A stretch of 57,721 nucleotides of DNA from Candidatus Scatosoma pullicola (lineage in GTDB: Bacteria > Bacillota > Clostridia > Christensenellales > Borkfalkiaceae), in NCBI GenBank assembly GCA_018712725.1, contig DVGN01000079.1, positions 1 to 57,721 on the forward strand, in the 5' to 3' direction. Below are positions 52,599 to 57,721 of the stretch, piece after piece. The position numbers and the translations under genes are program-made. The first letter of the stretch is position 1; every line of letters starts with the position of its first letter. Under the pieces are notes generated by a model. It ran no database searches and was not told the origin of the DNA. It saw only the letters and a program-made list of their open reading frames with translations.

Positions 52599-52883
52599 AT
52601 GGCAAAATACGAAATGCTGTATTTGCTCAACAACGACTCCGCCGAGGAGACGAAAACCGCCGAAATCGAAAAGTTCGAAAACATCGTAAAGTCGATGGGC
52701 GGCACCGTCGTTTCCACGGACAAATGGGGCACCAAGAAGCTGTCGTATCCGATTAAGTTCAAGAACGACGCTTACTATGTCCTCATGACGTTCGAAGCGG
52801 ACGGACAGGTCGTGAACGAGCTCGACCGCATCGCGGGCATCGACGGCGAAGTATTGAGACGGATGATCACGAAACAGAACTGA
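52599..52883 (+). CDS. rpsF: 30S ribosomal protein bS6
   Basis: 94 residues; binds S18 on the platform of the small subunit. MAKYEMLYLLNNDSAEE and WGTKKLSYPIKFKNDAYYV are typical S6. The start at 52599 has GGGAGG; the longer frame begins inside the leader. First gene of the conserved rpsF-ssb-rpsR operon. Confidence 0.96.
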   Translation: MAKYEMLYLLNNDSAEETKTAEIEKFENIVKSMGGTVVSTDKWGTKKLSYPIKFKNDAYYVLMTFEADGQVVNELDRIAGIDGEVLRRMITKQN

Positions 52884-52998
52884 GAATCGGAAGGACAAGC
52901 CTCTCCCAAAAACGCGCGGCTTTCAGGTGCGGCGCGGCATTTGCGGGCGGCGTCCTCTCTGCGATTCGGAAAAAGGGCAGGAGCGTCATTAAGGAAAT

Positions 52999-53433
52999 AT
53001 GAACAAGGTATTTTTAATCGGTAATTTAACGCGCGATCCCGAGCTTACCGAAACGCCCAGCGGCGTCTCGGTCTGCCATTTCGCCATCGCCGTCAACAGG
53101 AACTACTCTTCGCAGGACGGCGAACGGCAGACGGATTTCTTCAACTGCACCGCATGGCGCTCCACGGCGGAAACGGTTGCGCGTTACACCAAGAAAGGCA
53201 ACAAAGTTGCCGTCAGCGGAAGCATTCAGCTGAGGAATTATGAGGACAACCAGGGCGTAAAGCGCACCGCGGTGGACATCATCGTCCAGGACGTGGAATT
53301 TCTGACGCCCAAATCCGCAAGCGGGGATTCGTTCGACGACGCCGCACCGGCGCCCGCGCGTTCCTCTGCCGCTCCCGCCAGAAAGAAGCCCGTCCTCCAG
53401 CCACTGGACGACGACAGCGACATTCCCTTTTAA
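52999..53433 (+). CDS. ssb: Single-stranded DNA-binding protein
   Basis: 144 residues. OB-fold start MNKVFLIGNLTRDPEL, a Pro/Ala-rich linker and the acidic C-terminal tip DDDSDIPF that recruits partner proteins. 115 nt after rpsF. Confidence 0.96.
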   Translation: MNKVFLIGNLTRDPELTETPSGVSVCHFAIAVNRNYSSQDGERQTDFFNCTAWRSTAETVARYTKKGNKVAVSGSIQLRNYEDNQGVKRTAVDIIVQDVEFLTPKSASGDSFDDAAPAPARSSAAPARKKPVLQPLDDDSDIPF

Positions 53434-53475
53434 GCGCAGGCTTCGCCGGGAAAATAATATAAGGAGTATAAGGTC

Positions 53476-53724
53476 ATGGAAGAAAAGACTGCCGTTAAAA
53501 AGAGCTATAAAAAGTCTCCCCGCAGGAAGGTATGCGCTTTCTGCCAGGAAAAGGTCGAAGAGATCGACTATAAGGACGTCAACCGCCTGAAAAAATATGT
53601 GACGGAAGGCGGCAAAATCGTCCCCCGCCGCATGAGCGGCACCTGCGCGGCGCATCAGAGACTTCTCGCCACCGCCATCAAGCGCGCGAGAATCGCCTCC
53701 CTCCTCCCCTTCAAGGGCGAGTGA
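53476..53724 (+). CDS. rpsR: 30S ribosomal protein bS18
   Basis: 82 residues with the S18 core ([29 protein letters not shown]). CAFC and CAAH cysteines are present, so this looks like the zinc-binding (C+) S18 form. Last gene of the operon. Confidence 0.96.
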   Translation: MEEKTAVKKSYKKSPRRKVCAFCQEKVEEIDYKDVNRLKKYVTEGGKIVPRRMSGTCAAHQRLLATAIKRARIASLLPFKGE

Positions 53725-53754
53725 GTTCCACATTTTTTCAAAAGAATTGCGCGA

Positions 53755-53785
53755 CAGCGCCGGCATATTGCCGGCGTTGTTTTCT
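53755..53785 (+). terminator. Terminator of rpsF-ssb-rpsR
   Basis: An 11-bp stem with one G-U (53755-53765 with 53769-53779), loop of 3, then a U-rich run, 31 nt past rpsR. Confidence 0.85.
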
Positions 53786-53885
53786 TTTCTCGTCCCTTCG
53801 GATCATCCGTAAACGGGCATTTCCGCCCCCCGAGAAATACGCGGGGCGGCTTTTCTGTCCGGCAGAAACCGCAAAACGCGTACGG

Positions 53886-54359
53886 TCAGCGGATCTCCGT
53901 ATGTTTGCTGTAAACGACATAGTGCTTCCTCAATTTTTCCTCCTCTTCCGTCTCCCCGTCAGGTCCGATTTCAAAAAATCGGTATTGTTCCCGCTCTTCG
54001 CCGTAGTGCGCATAACCGTTTCCGACGAAACATTGAATTATGACGTCATTGTCCAACTCAATCGTCAGATCGTACAGCGGATTTATTTTGACGGAACGAA
54101 CTTTGCCGCCCACGATGTCCGGCTTATATCTTTCCAGATTGTACCATTCGTCGTTGTTGCTGTCCGTCTTTTCGTCCCACGACTGATAATCGAGCGTCGT
54201 CAGAAGAATATCCCCCTTCCCGACGATCCGCGTCGGACACTGCGCGTGAAGACTGTACTGCGCAAAACGGAACATCAGCATTTCACAGGCGCACCAGACC
54301 TCGTCCAACCGCAGCCCCGCAATTTTCGCGACCGTCTTTTCCAATTCGGAACTGTTCAT
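53886..54359 (-). CDS. Hypothetical protein
   Basis: 157 residues, not recognised. Acidic, soluble, no signal peptide. It begins with a helical stretch (ELEKTVAKIAGLRLDEVWCACEMLMFRF) and continues with beta-type sequence including INPLYDLTIELDNDVIIQCFVG. Its own promoter lies upstream and it converges on rpsR. Immunity-like small proteins have this general character, but there is no direct evidence. Confidence 0.7.
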   Translation of the reverse strand: MNSSELEKTVAKIAGLRLDEVWCACEMLMFRFAQYSLHAQCPTRIVGKGDILLTTLDYQSWDEKTDSNNDEWYNLERYKPDIVGGKVRSVKINPLYDLTIELDNDVIIQCFVGNGYAHYGEEREQYRFFEIGPDGETEEEEKLRKHYVVYSKHTEIR

Positions 54360-54390
54360 AAATCCCCTCCGATAACCTTATTCCCTGTTT

Positions 54391-54419
54391 ATTGTAACAC
54401 GCCGCGGATAAAAAAGCAA
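54391..54419 (-). promoter_or_regulatory. Promoter of the hypothetical gene at 53.9-54.4 kb
   Basis: Minus strand TTGCTT (54414-54419), 17-nt spacer, TACAAT (54391-54396), 32 nt upstream of the start. Confidence 0.65.
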
Positions 54420-54508
54420 GTTCTGCCCGCAAAAACGCACGGGATTTTTTCAAGGCGGTTTCGGGAAGCGGGTGGGCGATGTTTTTTCAGCGCCGTCAAA
54501 GGACAAAA

Positions 54509-54538
54509 TGACAAAGGGAGCGCCCGAAGGACGCCCCC
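54509..54538 (-). terminator. Terminator of the truncated collagen-like gene
   Basis: A 10-bp stem with two G-U pairs (54516-54525 with 54529-54538), loop of 3, then UUUGUC on the minus strand, 9 nt past the remnant's stop. Its survival suggests the remnant is the genuine 3' end of a once expressed gene. Confidence 0.7.
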
Positions 54539-54546
54539 TCTCTCTT

Positions 54547-54696
54547 TCAGCTTTGCAAAATGCCCGCCGCACGCAAAGACGCCAACAGCGAGTTGAGAGC
54601 GGCTGCCACTTCCGCCGTCGTCGCCGTCGTCGCTACATCCGCCACCGCCGCGCCCGCCGTCACTTCTCCCGCAGGTCCCGTCGGTCCGGTGGGGCA
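54547..54696 (-). pseudogene. 3' remnant of a collagen-like (Gly-X-Y) surface or fibre protein gene
   Basis: In the minus frame ending at TGA 54547-54549 the sequence reads PTGPTGPAGEVTAG, an Ala/Thr/Val-rich stretch, then AALNSLLASLRAAGILQS. Gly-X-Y triplets followed by a short trimerising helix and a terminal SLRAAG element are typical of the C-termini of collagen-like spore-surface and phage head-fibre proteins. The 5' part is cut off at about 54,695 by the recombinase gene, whose TAA lies in the same frame 16 nt away. The missing half is not in this window. Confidence 0.75.
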
Positions 54697-54711
54697 AGTG
54701 TAATATGGGAA

Positions 54712-56349
54712 TTATTTTGTCGTATGCCCGCGATATTCCGCAAGCGTCTGGTCGGATATAAATTTGTAGTAAATATGAATTTGCCGCGATTCTTTGCCGT
54801 CCGGCTTTTCGCCGACCGCGATAAATTCGATGAGTTGCAGGCACATTTCGCGCGTAAGCTCTTCGCATCTGCCGTAGCGTTTGAGTCGGGCTATGTACTC
54901 TTCGGCGCCCGCTTCTATGCCGTCTGTTTCGGCAAGCCGCTTTTCCAGTTCGGCGCTCTGTCTTTCCGCTTCCTCTTTTTCATGCTGATACTTTTCGCAC
55001 AAGCTTTTGCACACGGCTTCGGGCAGAGTGCCGAGTACCTTTTCTTCAAAGGCGGAAGCTATCAATTTGTCCAATTCCTCCAGCCTGTTTTTCAGCGCGC
55101 GAAGCTGCTTTTCGTCGGACAGCCTGTTTCTCTCTCCGCGCTTTGATCGCTCGCGCAAAAAGTGTTCTTTGGCTTTGTCTTCGTCGATTTCCACACTGCC
55201 GAGCATGGAGCGGATATCCTGCAATACGATGCCTTCGATCTGCCTTTCGGAAATAAAGTGCGAAGTGCAGTATCTTTTGCCGAGATCGACGTAGGTGCGG
55301 CAGAGATAGCCGTTGCAGGGATTTTTTCTCTGTCCCGCGCTCTTGTATTTGAGCTTTTTGCCGCAGTCGGCGCATATAAGCAGTCCCGAAAGCGGGTGTA
55401 CCCGGTTTTCCTTATCCGTCCGCCCGCGCGAAACGGAATCGCCGACCGCCTGTACCCGTTCCCATGTTTTGCGGTCGATAATCGCCCGATGCGCGTTCTC
55501 CTTTACGATATGCTCGTTTTCGGGGACGCTTAACACCTTGTGATTCTTATAGGAAAATCGGGTCGTGCGGTGCTGGGTGAGCGTACCGGTGTACGTCCGG
55601 TCTTTCAGGATGTCCGAAACCGTTTTGGGCGACCAGTAAAGGGAATTGCGCCGCTCCGATTTCTTCCCGTCCAGCCGCGTATAATACGCCGTGGGATTGG
55701 GGATGCCCTCGTCGGTCAGAGTCCGCGCGATCGTGCGTGCGGAGTTGCCCTGCAAACGCATGTCGTAAATGCGTCGCACAACTTTCGCCGCTTCTTCGTC
55801 GATGACCGCCGTGCGGTTTTCATCCCTGCCCGCCTTGTAGCCGTAAGGGTAAGCCCAATTCGTGTATCTGCCCGCCTGCCATTTGGCTTCCAATACGGCG
55901 CGTATCTTCTTGCTCGTGTTCGCCGCGTGCCATTCGTTGAACACGTTCATGATGGGCATCATATCCATGCCCGCGCCGCTCCTGTCCGCCGTGTCCACGT
56001 TGTCGTTCAGCGCGACAAAGCGGATGCCGTAAGCGGGGAAGATATAATCGATGTATTGTCCGACCTGAATATAATTGCGGCCGAATCTCGACAGATCTTT
56101 GACGACGATGGTGTCGATCTTTCCGTCCTTGGCGTCGTCCAAAAGTCTTTTCACGGCGGGGCGTTCGAAATCTGTCCCCGACCAGCCGTCGTCTATGTAT
56201 TCGTCGACGACCGTGCCGCCGTTATCCGCGATATATTTGCGCAAAATGATGCGTTGATTGTCTATCGACATCGATTCGCCCGCCTTTTCGTCGTCCCGCG
56301 ACAGGCGCATGTAAAGAGCCGCTTTGTTCAGTTGTTTTTGCTTTGACAT
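54712..56349 (-). CDS. Large serine recombinase (TnpX-like)
   Basis: 545 residues. N-terminal resolvase domain with the catalytic serine in ALYMRLSRDDE, the SIDNQ and GWSGTDFERPAVKRLLDDAKDGKID segments and KDLSRFGRN. Then a recombinase domain (YGYKAG, RRIYDMRLQGNSARTIARTLTDEGIPNP), a zinc ribbon (CADCGKKL...C...C), a coiled coil and a DUF4368-like end (LIEFIAVGEKPDGKESRQIHIYYKF). This is the transposon type seen in Tn4451/Tn5397 relatives. Its stop abuts the collagen-like remnant, as expected when the recombinase lies at the element's edge. AAGGAGG site before ATG 56349. Confidence 0.95.
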   Translation of the reverse strand: MSKQKQLNKAALYMRLSRDDEKAGESMSIDNQRIILRKYIADNGGTVVDEYIDDGWSGTDFERPAVKRLLDDAKDGKIDTIVVKDLSRFGRNYIQVGQYIDYIFPAYGIRFVALNDNVDTADRSGAGMDMMPIMNVFNEWHAANTSKKIRAVLEAKWQAGRYTNWAYPYGYKAGRDENRTAVIDEEAAKVVRRIYDMRLQGNSARTIARTLTDEGIPNPTAYYTRLDGKKSERRNSLYWSPKTVSDILKDRTYTGTLTQHRTTRFSYKNHKVLSVPENEHIVKENAHRAIIDRKTWERVQAVGDSVSRGRTDKENRVHPLSGLLICADCGKKLKYKSAGQRKNPCNGYLCRTYVDLGKRYCTSHFISERQIEGIVLQDIRSMLGSVEIDEDKAKEHFLRERSKRGERNRLSDEKQLRALKNRLEELDKLIASAFEEKVLGTLPEAVCKSLCEKYQHEKEEAERQSAELEKRLAETDGIEAGAEEYIARLKRYGRCEELTREMCLQLIEFIAVGEKPDGKESRQIHIYYKFISDQTLAEYRGHTTK

Positions 56350-56440
56350 GAAACCTCCTTTTTCGTCAAAGCCATTCGGTTAAGGTTGTCGTTATTATAG
56401 CATATTTCGCCGAAATTTTCAACACTTTTCAAGAACGTTC

Positions 56441-56626
56441 TCATGGGCTTATCTCCCTGTCCGCGCGGCGGCGGGCTATGTCGGATATGACTTTGGCAAG
56501 CTCCGTTTTTTCCGTAAAATGGCGGACGACGACATATCGCTTTCCCTCGACCTGATATTCCGCCGAAGCCTTCGGGCAGTCGGCATAGATTTCCCGTAAT
56601 TGCAACAATGATTTTTTCGTCGTAAT
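56441..56626 (-). CDS. TnpW-like small transposon protein
   Basis: About 61 residues, upstream of the recombinase. The body EYQVEGKRYVVVRHFTEKTELAKVISDIARRR has the xVxGxxYxVxxHF...I pattern I associate with small transposon-encoded TnpW-type proteins. A GGAGG site stands at 56632-56636, but the codon at the right distance is ATT (56624-56626); there is no ATG, GTG or TTG in a good position. A run of seven C (plus strand) lies between. Either a rare ATT start or a sequence error is likely. Confidence 0.5.
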   Translation of the reverse strand: MTTKKSLLQLREIYADCPKASAEYQVEGKRYVVVRHFTEKTELAKVISDIARRRADREISP

Positions 56627-56695
56627 TCCCCCCCTCCTTCCGACAACAAAATTGGACTGCCGCGACGGCGTCGCCGACAGGGCGCCCGTATCATC

Positions 56696-56875
56696 CTATG
56701 TCGCGCTCTCCGCTTTCCGTGCCGTCAGATGTTTTTCGATCTCATTTGAAAATTTTATATCGGAAAGCGGGTTTCCCGCTTGTTCCCAGCCGTTTGCCGG
56801 CGGCCTCAAAAGTGCAAAATCGCAGGCTGTGGCACTTTTCTTAACCTGCCTGGTAAAATGAAGGATATGCAACAC
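56696..56875 (-). CDS. Possible small gene upstream of the TnpW-like gene
   Basis: 59 codons from GTG 56875 (GGAG 8 nt upstream) to TAG. Reads ...LRPPANGWEQAGNPLSDIKFSNEIEKHLTARKAESAT. Composition is protein-like and the position fits a small accessory gene of the element, but I do not recognise it. If real it is the only gene here that ends in TAG. Confidence 0.3.
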   Translation of the reverse strand: MLHILHFTRQVKKSATACDFALLRPPANGWEQAGNPLSDIKFSNEIEKHLTARKAESAT

Positions 56876-57589
56876 CCGTTTTGCTCCGTTTTATCGCTTT
56901 GCTTTAACGCAGCGAGCGACAATTTCAAGAGAAAATCCCTCTACCTATATAAGGAGTTTTTTTACCCTCGTGGCGGGGTGATCCGGAGAAATTTCACAAT
57001 TTTTTTCTTTATTCTTGCCCCAACTACGCCCTTAACCGCTTTGAATCATAAATATCCCCTTCCGAAACAACGTAAGCGGTTTGATTCAATATACAAAATA
57101 TAAACTACCGCAACTCGTTGGCTTGTAATGGTTTATAAATATTTGAAAATTTACACCATGTATTGATATAAATTCAGTCCCTTCACCCAACAATATTTAT
57201 TGGTAATGCCCCTATACGAGTGGATGAGTTTCAAAACTTTCGTCTGCGGTTTTTATCTGTATAGTCGAATGCGGGGCGCATTTCCATTCATCATTCATCC
57301 GCACTGCCGCTCCACCGCCTGCAACAGAAATTTCCGTCTATCCCCGCCAATACAAAACAGCCTTTATCCAATGCCTCCGGACGCTTCGAATCGTCCGAAT
57401 GCATACCGCGAAGAAGATTTTCCGATACTTGTAAAATAACTGTTCTCCTCCGACTGCAACACTATACAAGATCGCCGCATATGCGTTCATCTGCAACTGT
57501 ATACAAATCGTTGAATGATCGATTCATATACGCAACCTCATCGCCACATAAAACAAAAAATAACGACTGAAAGCCATCAAAGACATAGC
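56876..57589. other. AT-rich non-coding stretch
   Basis: About 710 bp, much lower in GC than the rest of the window, with no ORF that has a ribosome site and plausible protein character. CTGCAAC...TATACAA...ATCG is directly repeated at 57454-57474 and 57491-57510, and TGAAT/ATTCA is inverted around 57520-57535. It may be the interior of the mobile element or an old insertion scar. Confidence 0.5.
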
Positions 57590-57721
57590 AAATAAATATC
57601 CACGTGCAAAGCACGTGGTATTTCATTTTCGGGTATAACCCTAATCATTACAGGCAGCGCATAAGTGCGCCGGGGAATTGGCCTGCCAGCCGTGCATTGG
57701 TTACTTGCTACCCTTAAAAGG
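57590..57721. mobile_element. Possible left edge of an IS200/IS605-type element
   Basis: An 8-bp perfect hairpin CCACGTGC-AAA-GCACGTGG (57600-57618) is followed by a structured non-coding stretch with more inverted repeats (GGGTATAACCC, GGCAGCGCA...TGCGCC, GGCCTGCC). A subterminal hairpin plus structured leader before tnpA is typical of IS200. The window ends before any transposase, so this is a pattern call. Confidence 0.4.

Noticed and set aside
54389..54868. 159-codon minus frame with Gly/Asp-rich stretch across the recombinase end
   Set aside because: Out of frame with both the recombinase and the collagen-like remnant; the Gly/Asp runs come from reading the Ala/Thr-rich remnant in the wrong frame.
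57200..57439. 79-codon plus frame in the AT-rich region
   Set aside because: No ribosome site and no protein-like pattern; surrounded by stops in unbiased sequence.

Overview
The window is 57.7 kb of a GC-rich Bacillota chromosome, most plausibly an anaerobic gut-associated member of the Clostridia (Christensenellales-like; this placement is inferred, not shown). The reasons are a monomeric [FeFe] hydrogenase, a single-chain 1232-residue PurL, a minimal SufCB pair instead of a full suf operon, consensus sigma-A promoters (TTGACA-17-TATAAT), strong AGGAGG ribosome binding sites and rho-independent terminators. Most genes lie on the minus strand. I see no rRNA, tRNA or CRISPR array.

Layout. 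0.2-3.9 kb: [FeFe] hydrogenase overlapping a GltD-like diaphorase. 4.0-4.2 kb: a strong orphan promoter and candidate small RNA. 4.3-9.7 kb: polyphosphate kinase and exopolyphosphatase in an overlapping pair, the latter with a long AT-hook-like repeat tail, then phosphofructokinase. 10.1-11.9 kb: flavodoxin, CMD-family protein and cupin operon. 12.0-17.1 kb: a lipoprotein gene with an in-frame amber codon, a glycerophosphodiesterase, and a MarR regulator with an ABC transporter. 17.4-25.6 kb: two M18 aminopeptidases, GNAT, SufB/SufC, NadA, a RecD-like helicase and an anchored hypothetical protein. 25.7-29.7 kb: three tandem lipoprotein serpins. 29.9-32.5 kb: ArsB/NhaD-type transporter, VanZ and a CpsB-like PHP phosphatase. 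32.7-44.7 kb: the purine operon purE-C-F-M-N-[two copies of a membrane HTH module]-D-L, with a leader containing a terminator. 44.9-49.6 kb: SpoIIE-type phosphatase and lipid kinase, divergent from cca-rmuC. 49.8-53.8 kb: a cupin-like small protein, a 729-residue anchored protein of unknown function, and rpsF-ssb-rpsR. 53.9-57.7 kb: a hypothetical gene, then a serine-recombinase mobile element sitting in the 3' end of a collagen-like gene, an AT-rich stretch and what looks like the edge of an IS200-type element.

How the genes work together. The purine genes form one transcriptional unit covering most steps from PRPP to SAICAR (purB, purH and purK are not present here). A duplicated pair, membrane-tethered XRE protein plus small membrane protein, sits inside this operon between purN and purD and is the best candidate for an undescribed system. 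The hydrogenase pair probably couples pyridine nucleotide and ferredoxin pools to H2. Ppk and Ppx make and degrade polyphosphate from one message. SufCB could supply the Fe-S clusters needed by NadA, PurF and the hydrogenase. The serpins differ mainly in their reactive loops and probably face different proteases at the cell surface.

Limits. All calls come from reading the sequence and translations without database searches. Start sites were chosen from ribosome binding sites and family length.
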